This document shows, in pieces, positions 12,574-25,014 of a DNA stretch of 64,000 bases (positions are counted from its first letter, which is position 1; each line of letters opens with the position of its first letter). This DNA comes from Cliona cf. orientalis (lineage: Eukaryota; Porifera; Demospongiae; Clionaida; Clionaidae). The stretch covers positions 1 to 64,000 of the forward strand of contig OZ005707.1 of the NCBI GenBank assembly GCA_963930775.1, written 5' to 3'. The notes below the pieces were generated by a model, which was given only the letters and a program-made list of their open reading frames with translations, did no database searches and was not told the DNA's origin. The translations under genes and the position numbers were made by a program.

Positions 12574-15088
12574 GCTAATCAAGGGTGTACTGAACCAGGG
12601 GCAGAGCCCCCAACGTACACCCTTGCTATATGCTCACATGTATCAAGCTATATGCACGTGCAGGTAAACGCTAATCAAGGGTGTACTGAACCAGGGGCAG
12701 AACCCCCAACGTACACCCTTGCTATATGCTCACATGTATGTATCAAGCTATATTCACGTGCAGGCAAACGCTAATCAAGGGTGTACTGAACCAGGGGCAG
12801 AGCCCCCAACGTACACCCTTGCTATATGCTCACATGTATCAAGCTATATGTACGTGCAGGCAAACGCTAATCAAGGGTGTACTGAACCAGGGGCAGAGCC
12901 CCCAACATACACCCTTGCTATATGCTCACATACATGTATGTATCAAGCTATATGCACGTGCAGGCAAACGCTAATCAAGGGTGTACTGAACCAGGGGCAG
13001 AGCCCCTAACGTACACCCTTGCTATATGCTCACATGAATCAAGCTATATGCACGTGCAGGCAAACGCTAATCAAGGGTGTACTGAACCAGGGGCAGAGCC
13101 CCCAACGTACACCCTTGCTATATGCTCACATGTATGTATCAAACTATAATATGCACGTGCAGGCAAACGCTAATCAAGGGTGTACTGAACCAGGGGCAGA
13201 GCCCCCAACGTACACCCTTGCTATATGCTCACATGTATCAAGCTATATGTACGTGCAGGCAAACGCTAATCAAGGGTGTACTGAACCAGGGGCAGAGCCC
13301 CCAACATACACCCTTGCTATATGCTCACATACATGTATGTATCAAGCTATATGCACGTGCAGGCAAACGCTAATCAAGGGCGTACTGAACCAGGGGTAGA
13401 GCCCCCAACGTACACCCTTGCTATATGCTCACATGTATCAAGCTATATGCACGTGCAGGCAAACGCTAATCAAGGGTGTACTGAACCAGGGGCAGAGCCC
13501 CCAACGTACACCCTTGCTATATGCTCACATGTATCAAGCTATATGTACGTGCAGGCAAACGCTAATCAAGGGTGTACTGAACCAGGGGCAGAGCCCCCAA
13601 CATACACCCTTGCTATATGCTCACATACATGTATGTATCAAGCTATATGCACGTGCAGGCAAACGCTAATCAAGGGTGTACTGAACCAGGGGTAGAGCCC
13701 CCAACGTACACCCTTGCTATATGCTCACATGTATCAAGCTATATGCACGTGCAGGCAAACGCTAATCAAGGGTGTACTGAACCAGGGGCAGAGCCCCCAA
13801 CGTACACCCTTGCTATATGCTCACATGAATCAAGCTATATGCACGTGCAGGCAAACGCTAATCAAGGGTGTACTGAACCAGGGGCAGAGCCCCCAACGTA
13901 CACCCTTGCTATATGCTCACATGTATGTATCAAGCTATATGCACGTGCAGGCAAACGCTAATCAAGGGTGTACTGAACCAGGGGCAGAGCCCCCAACGTA
14001 CACCCTTGCTATATGCTCACATGTATGTATCAAGCTATATGCACGTGCAGGCAAACGCCAATCAAGGGTGTACTGAACCAGGGGCAGAGCCCCTAACGTA
14101 CACCCTTGCTATATGCTCACATGAATCAAGCTATATGCACGTGCAGGCAAACGCTAATCAAGGGTGTACTGAACCAGGGGCAGAGCCCCCAACGTACACC
14201 CTTGCTATATGCTCACATGAATCAAGCTATATGCACGTGCAGGCAAACGCTAATCAAGGGTGTACTGAACCAGGGGCAGAGCCCCCAACGTACACCCTTG
14301 CTATATGCTCACATGTATGTATCAAGCTATATGCACGTGCAGGCAAACGCCAATCAAGGGTGTACTGAACCAGGGGCAGAGCCCCCAACGTACACCCTTG
14401 CTATATGCTCACATGAATCAAGCTATATGCACGTGCAGGCAAACGCTAATCAAGGGTGTACTGAACCAGGGGCAGAGCCCCCAACGTACACCCTTGCTAT
14501 ATGCTCACATGTATGTATCAAGCTATATGCACGTGCAGGCAAACGCCAATCAAGGGTGTACTGAACCAGGGGCAGAGCCCCCAACGTACACCCTTGCTAT
14601 ATGCTCACATGTATGTATCAAGCTATATGCACGTGCAGGCAAACGCCAATCAAGGGTGTACTGAACCAGGGGCAGAGCCCCCAACGTACACCCTTGCCAT
14701 ATGCTCACATGAATCAAGCTATATGCACGTGCAGGCAAACGCTAATCAAGGGTGTACTGAACCAGGGGCAGAGCCCCCAACGTACACCCTTGCTATATGC
14801 TCACATGTATGTATCAAGCTATATGCACGTGCAGGCAAACGCCAATCAAGGGTGTACTGAACCAGGGGCAGAGCCCCCAACGTACACCCTTGCTATATGC
14901 TCACATGTATGTATCAAGCTATATGCACGTACAGGCAAACGCTAATCAAAGGTGTACTGAACCAGGGGCAGAGCCCCCAACGTACACCCTTGCTATATGC
15001 TCACATGAATCAAGCTATATGCACGTGCAGGCAAACGCTAATCAAGGGTGTACTGAACCAGGGGCAGAGCCCCCAACGTACACCCTTG
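12574..15088. repeat. About 98-bp hairpin satellite, 26 copies with higher-order pattern
   Basis: The unit contains CAAGGGTGTAC ... GTACACCCTTG (11-bp inverted arms) enclosing a second small inverted repeat GGGGC-AGA-GCCCC, then CTATATGCTCACATG, a variable linker (GTATC, GTATGTATC, ACATGTATGTATC or AATC) and TATGCACGTGCAGGCAAACGC with a CACGTG palindrome. Unit length varies from 96 to 104 bp through the linker. Linker types recur in blocks: a three-unit block of about 296 bp is visible around 13250 and 13546. All plus-strand open frames of 75-150 codons across the array are repeat by-products. Confidence 0.95.
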
Positions 15089-18000
15089 ACTATATGGCCA
15101 CCTGTAACAGAAGAAAACAAAAATATAAATTACTGCACATGCACACATACACAATGTCATGCAGTGCCACTTACATTGTGTGTTGAATCATCACAGCCAC
15201 TACATCAGATTTTGTAACATCCAGCACTGCATAAAAACAGAATAAACGCTTTTAACACAAAATTTAGGCAGCTATAGCTATCTATGACCACACTTCTAAC
15301 ATGTGTATAGGCTACAAAAATTAGAAAATGAAAAGAGGGTGACATTACAAATCAATAAGAAAAATTAAAATTCTTCTCTTCTTGCTACTCTCTCCAGCCA
15401 CAGCTCACTTTCTCTGCCCAGTGACACAAGTGAAGATATTCCAAAAGTTATTCTCTCTCTTGCCTCAGAGTATATAGGAAGATATGAAGCGTTGCTACCT
15501 ACAATTGCATGCATGGTTGAAATAGCATTCTGATTAATTTTGGTCCCATAGGGCTTTATTAATCACCACATTTCAGTCAGTGGATACATGTACATCAGTC
15601 ACGAACATTATTTACATTTGGAAGATCAGTACATAGCATAGCTGTGTGCATGACCATAATATCAGTGCTAGGCTAGATGCATGCATGTAGGCCACAACAT
15701 TATTATGGCCTACATGCATCTACGTATATAGCACTGAGTACAAATTGTTGATTGGTATACAGCATCACTTAATAATTATGTTAATACACAATTACCACAT
15801 TCTTCATGCACGCACTGAGAATTATTATTTGACTTTAATCGTGATTTACTGATCAAAATGCCACGCACTTCTGCTATACACTGTAAAGCTGACCAAGGCA
15901 ATGGCAATACTCATATCACCCAGGATGTGGTTAGGGCAATATTATGAGTATTGCTTGCGCCGTGAGCTTTGCCATAGTAATTATGCCCAGTGAGCAATGT
16001 CTACACATCTGCAATACTATAGTAATGCATCACATAGTGACGTCATCCGACCACAACCATAGCAACTACAGCAGCTCCCTAGCGACCATAATATGACGTC
16101 ATACTGTTTGAATGTATGGCTATGTAGCTGGCAGCGCTTTTGTATGCTGGTTTATGTAGCTTAATAATTATGATAACTTCTCCCCTTACGGTGATAAAAT
16201 TAATGTGAGGATTCATCCCTACAGAGTAAATTTGAAGGTACTGTACTTGCTCTAATTATCTGAACACCCAAAAATAATTACTAATATCGTTGTTCGGTTA
16301 ATTCAGCCAATGGCTCGTTAGAGTGTACAAAAATGGAGAAAGCACTAGCGATAATGAAACAGCAGTCAATGTCCAACTATAGTTTATTGTCTTCAGCTCA
16401 GGTCTAGTATCGCCGCTGTGCTCACTATAACTAAGTCCATGTTATCTTTCCGCTCATAGATGCTGTCCAAAATGTGGTAGCCATACTCTGCAATGAACGT
16501 AAGAGTCGTCTTGAGCTCCTATCATGCTGTGTACCGCGTGGTCATTCAGTTGATTAGAATGGGTGAGAAAACTTGAAAGTTTGGATATTCAATGAATTAC
16601 AAAGGAAATTAAACTTATTATTCAGGCTATTAGAATGTTCATTTAATGAATTACAAAGGAAATTAAACTTATTATTCAGGCTATTAGGAATGTTCAAATA
16701 ATTAGAGCGAGTATGGTAATTTATAAGACTCAACCAAAACCGCATAATCCTACAATAATTGTTCTACTGCATACATAAGGACACATCCACCCTCTTAGTA
16801 CTCAATGTATAAAATATATTATGATACAATTGGCTGTCTTTATTAGCCTTATCCCAAGGATTTTCAATGTTACCCACAGACTCAAACACTGGGAGATAAA
16901 ATAATTAATGTCAGATGCATGCTTTGCTAGCTACTATCTATGAAGCTTTCAGACACTAGTCTATAAAAGTATATATCACCAATAAGATTTCTAACAGAAA
17001 GATGAGAAACTGTGGAGTTCAGTAGTCTATATGTAAAAGCATGGTTTGTCACCACCGCAGTATATTATGTATAATCATTTAAGGTACATGTACCTTCGAC
17101 GTTTCGCTCTGGAGTGGTAGTGTACAGCATGCTACTACGCTTGAAGGCACATATAATATGAAAACAGCCGATTTTCAGCATTCAAGCAGCCCGCATTAAT
17201 CAATGGCATTATGTGACACTTCTCGTGTGATCCAAGGTCCTCCCATTTTGTGTGTAACAATGAAAAGGTGACAGGGTCTGGGGACGAGGCTAGCCAGAGT
17301 CACTTTTAGCTATTACTTAATAATCACCCTCACCTTCCCATAGATTTATCATCGTCTGGTCACAGCATCTACATCACCAATTGCATTTAAAATCGACCTG
17401 CAAACGAACAAAAACTCAAAAGAAAATTGTAATACTCAGTCTAATAAATGCTTCTCTAATGATAAGGTACATTTAGCATAATAATATTATTGATAGAGTA
17501 GCTACATACAGGGCCAGGTGCTTTCATAAATATATACCCCCCCCCCCCCCCCCCCAGGCTTTTCTAATGATGGTAGAGCGTTTGGCATCTAGCTACAGCT
17601 GGCATCTAGCTACACCAAGATCATAATATAAACGCTAACTTGATGCTCGTGGCAGGGCTCTTTGCGCGTGATCGCGGATGTATCTACAGCCCCATGTGAC
17701 TTACATTGTAAGTTTCAAACTCTTCGTTCCATAACATTAGGTGTAGGTCGATCACTCTGCTGTTATTCTAGTAGTACCACCAGCTCCAAGTCCATCTCTT
17801 AGGCCCTAGACATTTTACATCGAATTTCTTCGCGAGCGCACGCAGATCATTGCTATACATGCGCGCATACGCTAATTATTATTGTCAACGCGCAATGCCT
17901 ATGAGCGCTATTAAAATTATTTGCGTATCAGTGTGCTTTGCGTACATACTAGAGCCTCATTCCCAGTCCACGGCCACCCCGAGCCCAGTGTTGCAATACC

Positions 18001-18240
18001 TGTACTCGCGTATCGGATTCCAGTTACATGATTGTATGGATTGGTGACCTACAGTTGTCCTCCTTCCAATTCCTACATTGTACAGCACGCCCGAATAATA
18101 ATAATAATTAGCGCATGCGCGGGCGAGCCACTCCTCTACAGAATTCCCCACGCCCCACTGAGCTGTGATGCTATTCTAGACTGAGAAAGAGAAAGCTGGG
18201 AGGTTTACTATATGTTTTCACTCTTGCCGATTAATCCCAC
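15089..18240. other. Gene-poor interval
   Basis: I see no supported gene in this 3.1-kb stretch. Features noted: an imperfect hairpin at 15680-15720 (ATGCATGTAGGCCA and its complement); a 54-bp direct repeat starting at 16591 and 16645 (AATGAATTACAAAGGAAATT); a run of 19 C at 17537-17555; and a perfect GCGCATGCGC palindrome at 18111-18120, 133 bp before the next predicted start codon. Confidence 0.5.
18111..18120. promoter_or_regulatory. NRF-1-like palindrome GCGCATGCGC
   Basis: A perfect 10-bp palindrome matching the consensus of the NRF-1/alpha-Pal transcription factor. It lies 133 bp upstream of the predicted IRAK-like start codon. Related sites occur near other gene starts in this window. 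Confidence 0.45.
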
Positions 18241-18850
18241 AACTTATTGACCATGAGCTGGAGGCGAAAGGAAGGAGGTACGTACGTAGCCAGCAACTTT
18301 GAAGTATTTTATATGTGTACAGACTACATAGTATGCGCATGGTATGATGGTCACGGTAGAGCTACTCCCTTTCGCTGGTGAATGTTCGATGCTGCACGAC
18401 TTTCATAATTAATTCAGTGTGATCTTTCATCTACAGCTCCGTATTTACTTGATCTTCCTATGCCTGTATTCACCGGTCTGTGTGTGTCTCTGGACAGTGG
18501 TGCTATTCACAATTGGAAGGCACTGGTTCACCATCTCCACGATTACATGATGACAGACATATGCGCCAGCTCAGCATTATTGAGCAGAGGGTAAGCTTTG
18601 TCGTTATTATTTTGATCAGCTAGTTGTGCATGGTGCTACTTTTAAAACTACATACGTGATTGTTGAGGCCATGTGTACACAAGTGTGCTAATGTACAGTA
18701 TATGCCCAAAGTACTGCCTTGGGCGATTTGGACTTTCATGTAGATCATGAAACCTCACTTTTCGTTTACGAGGTTTATAATAATATTATAATAATTATTG
18801 TAATTTAGAGATTCTGCAGAGCCCTGAGGTAGTGTAATAATATGGTACAG

Positions 18851-19264
18851 TATGGCGGGTAATTTTCGTTATTTTCGTGGTTGACTTGGCAGTCACGAAA
18901 TTTTCCCACCCACGAAATTAATGCCTACTGTGATATGGTACGTACTATGTGAGTCCATGATAATGGGTCTGGCCACAAACATCGTGGCAACACGGCCAAC
19001 ACTTTCCAGTGTTATCAAGCAACAGTAGCCACTGTCATCCAGCTGATAGCATCTTCGAGACTAATATTCTTCTATCTCATGCCTTTTGTCCAAGTATCTG
19101 TAGGTATGGCTTAGTAACAAAGAAGATCAGAGAGTGTGTATAGATTACAGCATTGCTTATGCAGCAGTGCCACACCCCTAGACTGGTTGCTGTCACGAAA
19201 TTTAAAACCACGAAAATTAATTTTGAGGGCCTTTTCGGACTTTCCACGAAAATTACCCACTATA
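18851..19264. mobile_element. MITE-like element with GGGTAATTTTCGT inverted ends
   Basis: The left end TATGGCGGGTAATTTTCG and the right end CGAAAATTACCCACTATA are inverted copies with two mismatches. TA dinucleotides flank the ends, and further CACGAAA subterminal repeats lie inside. About 414 bp with no coding capacity, inserted in an intron of the IRAK-like gene. Confidence 0.6.
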
Positions 19265-20289
19265 CCCTAGCTGACTGCATTATACTCTGAATCCAAGATT
19301 ATGTTCACAGTGTTACTTGACAGAGAGAGAGAGAGAGAGAGACTGTCTGACCTACAATACACTTGTGAGGTAGTGTGATTTGTATTCATGGGGGGAGGGG
19401 GTGGTCCTGTCAACCACCTCCTCAGTATGGCTGCTGCCACTTCACTGCAGTGTCTGCTTTTGTTTTATCATGAGCAGGAGGAGCTGGTTGGTGGTACTAT
19501 GTAACTCGAGTTTGTGGAGCAAAGAATTTTGTCACTGAAATACAGGCTCTCTCAAAGTTAGTAGCTGCTAAATAGAGTCAATAATAGTTATTGCAAAATG
19601 TCGGTGAGCACATGTACAGGGATATATATCCTTCCTTTCCCAACCCTAGAATTCCCATGGAGAACAGCACTAAACTATTGGAACATGTGCCATTGTCTGA
19701 CGAGTAACCATCGTCTGATAATGCTATGTTGATTGATTATTCACAAGAACAGAGTTGTATAGCATCATTGAATGTGTTGATTTCGACTGTAACACATGGT
19801 TCACATTAATTTTAGTGCCCAATTCACCGATTTATTGAGCATAAGCTCATGTACACTTCCAAGAATTGTTATGTAAACTAGTTACATTTATCTCTCCTAC
19901 GGCTTAAGCCATGCCCACCTCCTCCCTGTGCTCGGCTACAGTTGTGATGGTCCTCGTCTCTGCCTTATTTATCCATATATGGCAAACTCTGCACTTGCCT
20001 ACCTTTGCCGAGCTCAGCAAATTGTCATACACAGAGACGTTAAAAGGTACTATGCATGTACAGTATCAGACCTTATGATAATGGTTGGACATAGGACATT
20101 TTCCGACAAATAGCCAGCATGTCCTGACATTCACTTTATTATCCAGACTCTTTCTTTCATTCAATCAATGCAGCATTCAATAGTGCAGTTCAAGCACTAA
20201 TGTCTGACTAGCATCCTGTTTACTGGCTTAGGCTGCACTGTAGTAGCTGTGGCTGGGTCAACTATGGTTTTTGGAGGCTGGCTTAGGGT

Positions 20290-20560
20290 GGGCCTAGCAC
20301 CCACCAACTACATATTGACCACAATGACTCAGCAGCTGTACATCTGCTGGTGGTCTTCTATGCCTTGAGCTGAGTGTACTGTAATATTACACAGCATGCC
20401 CTGCTACAGCATTGATATATTATAGTTGGAAGAAAAAAAATTATTAATAATACAATATACATTGGTGTCCGGGTATTCGGTGTAAATTTCCAGTCAAATT
20501 TCAGACATTTTGACTGGCCATAGATACAAAAAAATTTATCGTAAGGTCTGCAGTATGTAT
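20290..20560. repeat. Dispersed repeat copy A
   Basis: CACAATGACTCAGCAGCTGT through CATTGGTGTCCGGG to GACTGGCCATA is repeated with divergence at 23090-23310. The two copies are in the same orientation about 2.8 kb apart. Confidence 0.7.
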
Positions 20561-20906
20561 AGTCATGTACTTGCAATTTTAGTGAGGTACTGCTACCACT
20601 AATTATTTCAGAAGATTTTACGATGATATAGTAGACATCTAGAGCATTTCAGAAGGCTTTAATAAATAGATATTATGTGTATATCTACATGTACTTGCTA
20701 GGCTGATTGTTTAGCTACTGGTGCTGCTATTCATAGGGCCTCACAATTGGTTATCTGTGACCATGGTTATTTGCATATCAAAGAAAGGAAGTACCCAATA
20801 CCCTTATGGCTGGTCATGGTACAGAGGTGCACACCTGTACCCACAGTTTTCAGGTGATAGTGAGATATGGCCCCTCATGTATGATGAAAGTAGCTAGGTA
20901 CACATG

Positions 20907-21081
20907 TACCGTAGATCTGGAAATTTTCATGTAAAGAAATTTTCGTACGATAAATTTTTGTGTAAAAAATTTTCATATGAACGACCCCTTACCACATTAG
21001 CGTCAATAATGCATGCTAACTTTCGTAGCTCCCATTGACTACGAAAATATTTTTACAACGAAAATTTCCAAATTTATAGTA
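20907..21081. mobile_element. Short MITE-like element, TIR with TGGAAATTTTC
   Basis: The left end TACCGTAGATCTGGAAATTT and the right end AAATTTCCAAATTTATAGTA are inverted copies with a few mismatches, about 175 bp apart, with TA at both borders. The interior is rich in TTTTCGTA-type runs that also pair. Non-coding. Confidence 0.55.
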
Positions 21082-21189
21082 TCTATAGAGACAGCTACAG
21101 CCGTGCACACTAAGGGTACAGAGAGTAAGAGAAGCATTTTTATTGTTAATTAAGACTGGTTGGGGTCAACCCCCTGTGTCTCTGGGTAT

Positions 21190-21720
21190 GGAGGGACTAG
21201 TGGTTTGGAGGAAGCCATGCATACTATGAATACAGTAAGGGTAGTGGAGTAGTATCACACACAGCAGTGTATAGGGTACAATGGAGTGCATACAAGTGTG
21301 GTGGTTATTAATTAGCTAAGATGCTACTTAATTCAAATTCCCAACTTTGTCTTGTATACTGTGAATACAAGGAAGCCATGCATACTGTGAATACAATAAG
21401 GGTAGTGGAGTAGTACTGCATGCACACACACAGCAAGTGTATAGGGTACAGTGGAGTGTATATTACTACCATGTGTAATTTGTGGTGGTGTGTCCCTGTT
21501 AATTAGCTAAGATGATGCCTTCATTCCCTATGGCTGCATGGGTATGGCTTGAAATTTCTTTTGTCTGTTGAATACAATAAGGGTAGTGGAGTAGTATTCA
21601 TGTGCACACACACACAGCACATGTGTATAGGGTACAATGGAGTGCATATTACTACCATGTGTAATTTGTGGTGGTGTGTCCCTGTTAATTAATCCTTTGA
21701 CCTAGCTATTCAAATTCCCA
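21190..21720. repeat. Three direct repeats of about 175 bp
   Basis: AAGGGTAGTGGAGTAGTAT recurs at about 21237, 21399 and 21580. Each copy is followed by CACACAGCA...GTGTATAGGGTACA and then by TTAATTAGCTAAGATG or a relative. Diverged tandem copies within the presumed intron. Confidence 0.75.
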
Positions 21721-22419
21721 ACTTTGTCTTGTGTACCAATCTTCATTATAATATTTTATGAGCACCACCCTATAATAGTTTAGGTACCCTTTATTTCAGT
21801 TATAATTAGAAGTACATTTGCAGATATTACACCAAGAGTATGCAATGTATAGTCTTGTATGGTAGCACCCATTTAAATTGGAATGGACATTGCCATGTGA
21901 GAGTATCAACTATGTTGTTGCTCTTCTAACTGGTGTACTCTTTAGCTGTGTACATGCATGGTGTCTTAATTAGAAGAGGTCTCCTCATTTCTCATTTTAT
22001 AGACCAGCCATGTTTCCACAGTATCCAAGTAACTCTTATTTTGGCCATAAATAAAATACTTGATCCATGACCACCAGTATTATAGTAAACGAGATCTAAT
22101 GCCACAAAGTACCATTCTGAGTGAGCATCCATAGTCATAGTGGAGCTGCTATGCACTAACTTATACACAATGTAAAAATTATGACATTGTGCAAGTTAAA
22201 CTAGCATCATTATGATTACTAACTAATGGGTGTTAGTGTCATTAGATATTGTTACCATAGTAACATATACCAAGAGACCATTAATTTTACATGATTCTCC
22301 AGTAGAGCATTCTATAGTCAAGTCATGTTCAAAAACTAACAAAACAGAGCTACCCTAGCCCACAGTAATTTAATCAGTGTACAGTGCCAGCACTGGTATA
22401 CCATAGTAACAATACCAAG

Positions 22420-22481
22420 TACCTTAGATGATTTCCACCCACTCTAACTGCACCACAGCTTGTTGGAAATCATCTAAGGTA
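22420..22481. repeat. Perfect 18-bp inverted repeat with 26-bp spacer
   Basis: TACCTTAGATGATTTCCA at 22420-22437 is exactly complementary to TGGAAATCATCTAAGGTA at 22464-22481. It could be a minimal transposon remnant or a transcribed hairpin. Confidence 0.8.
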
Positions 22482-22547
22482 TACATAGAGGAGTGTTCAT
22501 GCAGTTCATCATGACATTGTGTGTACTCTTGAGCATATGTGCATGTA

Positions 22548-22577
22548 GTCAGGAGTACATTAGTTAATGTACTCCTG
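22548..22577. repeat. Perfect palindrome, 14-bp arms
   Basis: TCAGGAGTACATTA, GT spacer, TAATGTACTCCTGA. Nearly loop-free, about 67 bp downstream of the 22420 hairpin. Confidence 0.8.
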
Positions 22578-23089
22578 ATGTAGTACATACTGGTATGCCT
22601 TCATTCCCTACACCATGTATAGGTGTGTGTGTGTGAAGGAGGTGGAATTGGTTCAAGGTGTGCTGGGAATTACTAGACTACATAGGCTTTCCACAAGAGC
22701 AGAGTTCTTGAGGTGAGGGATGCACAGGTGTGTATACTGTGCTTTGCAAGTCAGTTGAAAGGGCAGTGGCTCTCAAGTGCTTAATTCTATAAGCCACAAA
22801 GGCTGTCAGTTTATACAGTGACAGAGACAGGTGCCATTCCCTAACTTTTCTAGGCAACTGATCTGCAAAGCATAATAGGATGTGTATAGGCCCTATAGGG
22901 AATGTTGTAGGGTATGTACATGTGTGCACACTGTGTGTACATTAGTGTTTATTATGTACCTGTGGCAACCAAAGATTTTTTAGGTGAATTATTGGATAAG
23001 TGTACTGTAGCTGATCATAGAGTAGCCTCTGGGAGTCATGACAAACATCTTTTCCTTGATAATTATTATTAATCCATCAAATACCTTGA

Positions 23090-23310
23090 CCACAATGACT
23101 CAGCAGCTGTACATCTGCTGGTGGTATTCTATGCCTTGAGCTGTGTGTACTGTATGGTTTGGTTCACATATTATTCATATAGTTGGATGCAAATTAAAAT
23201 ACATGTACATTGGTGTCTGGGCATTTGGTGTAAAATAATGTCTGGTCAAATTTCATTTTGATCAGACATTTGACTGGCCATACCAAAAAATTTATCTAAG
23301 GTCTGCTAAT
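23090..23310. repeat. Dispersed repeat copy B
   Basis: Diverged copy of the 20290-20560 block in the same orientation: ACAATGACTCAGCAGCTGTA, TTGGTGTCTGGGCATTTGG, TTTGACTGGCCATACC. Confidence 0.7.
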
Positions 23311-24562
23311 AGTTGATGTCTGTGTGAGACAAAGTAGAGCTGCTATATAATAGTTAGATACCGAGTCCGAGGGATCTACGCGATTTAGAGACCCGAAGGC
23401 CTGAGGCTGTAGCGTCCCGAGCGCAGCGAGGGCGCTACTAAGGGCCTGAGGGTCTCTACATATGGCTGTGACGCTAGATCAGGGTCATATACAGGATTCT
23501 CTTTCCCTAGGGGGAATCTTATGGATGACTGACTTCATACAATATCATGTGTACATGTATATGCGCCGCTGCCATGTGTATAGTAGTAAATGAATAATGC
23601 TGTGATGAACAAACAATGTTTTCTCGCTTGTATAATTATGTAATCATATACACGTATAATAATAATATTTGTGCTGTATCCCAGAGAGAGTACTCATGGT
23701 CTATTTATCTCTGGTTCATGTATATATTTTATCAGATCTCCTACATTAATGATTGTGAGGATGTTGACGAATTGATGGAAGCTGAGTGGGTGTATCATAA
23801 GGAGGTGTGGCAGTTGCTATGGCAACTGGCAGAGAGCTGTATGGAGCATAATCAACACAAGAGACCCTCTTCACTGACAGTGAGTTCATGTGCAAATACA
23901 TGAAGAGTAGCTATGGTAGCTGTAGCTGGTGTGCTCTTTCAATTATGTTGTAATTATGATGTAACCTATGTCGTCATAGCGCTAAAATTCAGAGCCTTTA
24001 CAGAACACTTCTGAGACCTGAAAATCCACAGAATCATAGATTAACTTACATACATATCCAGCGAATACATTAAAAGCTGAGTGCTACTTTCTCCGACAAG
24101 TAATGCCGGCCGAACTTCACGCGTTCTCTTGGCTGACGTAATCCTGTGGATAAATAAAGCTAGCCTTGCGCTATTTATAGCACGCGTCATGCCACGACCG
24201 ATCTGAAGTTCGGAAGCTGTACTGTGCTGTCGAGTTCATCTCCTTTGATTGAAGCATCGAAACTCGAAGTCGAAAGTTGATCTTAGACTCCATCTCTACG
24301 ATTGAGGCCCCGGCATCGATGTGTGTATTGACGACCTTTACCACATGCACCATTAGAACTATGCAGCCACTGGGGATGTGGTCAAGGGTTCATATTATTA
24401 CTATTGTGCCTGTGAATATTAATTAAATTAGTAGCATGTATGTGCAATGTGCTGTTTAGAATTGACTCCGGGCATAAAAATGTTTTTATTCACTTGTGTT
24501 TGATGATGCAGGTGTTGGGTCGACTGGAACAGACTCTCTTGCAAGTACAGCCACAAACATAA

Positions 24563-25014
24563 CACCAGCCGCCAGTGCGCATTTATCATCCAGCATACAA
24601 TTTCTACAATGTTATTTATTATTAATTAAATTTTTATTATTAAGTTCAATGTACAATTTCTATTGACACTATTTTTATCCAATAATAAAATTAATTACTA
24701 TTATTAAAGAAATTGTAATAATAATGAATCGATGTCATAATATTATAACAAAAAGAGGAACTTTATTATTATAGTATTATTATTATACGTAGTACATGAC
24801 CTGGACAGCACTAACATATTTAACATAACATTGCACAGTCACACTATACGTATATACTAGAATAATTATAGCAATATTAACGATTGTACAATGACAATTT
24901 CTGTTCACATTATATAATTATTACTATTAAATGAAAGGATCCAGTACCAACTAGGTTCTAGTATATACCTGGTAAAGGTCGTCACAACCTGCGCGACGGC
25001 ACCTTAATTTATCG
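24563..25014. other. AT-rich spacer
   Basis: Very AT-rich (ATTATTAATAATA-type runs). It probably holds the 3' end of the previous locus and the promoter of the TPR gene. No coding signal. Confidence 0.5.

Larger units (their letters stand above)
18253..24562 (+). pseudogene. IRAK/Pelle-like death-domain kinase, fragmented
   Basis: Exons fit by frame: 18253-18277, 18437-18590, 19478-19556, 19909-20046, 23736-23879, 24512-24562. The first two give MSWRRKEG followed by a death-domain-like LDLPMPVFTGLCVSLD. The third and fourth give an alpha-C-like NFVTEIQALS, then HLLPVLGYSCDGPRLCLIYP and VIHRDVKR. The last two give QLLWQLAESCMEHNQHKRPS (kinase end) and VLGRLEQTLLQVQ. Several parts are missing: a clear glycine loop and VAIK lysine, about 25 residues between NSALAYL and HRDVK, and all of the activation loop (DFG to APE). 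The 3.7-kb gap that should hold the loop contains repeats. It is a decayed gene, or one with exons I could not find. IRAK kinases act downstream of Toll/IL-1 receptors. Confidence 0.5.

Noticed and set aside
12574..15088. Direct repeats that could suggest a CRISPR array
   Set aside because: The whole unit is conserved, with no unique spacers, and the context is animal nuclear DNA.
12719..15217. Many overlapping 75-152-codon frames
   Set aside because: By-products of the 98-bp satellite; they shift frame with unit length and have no domain.
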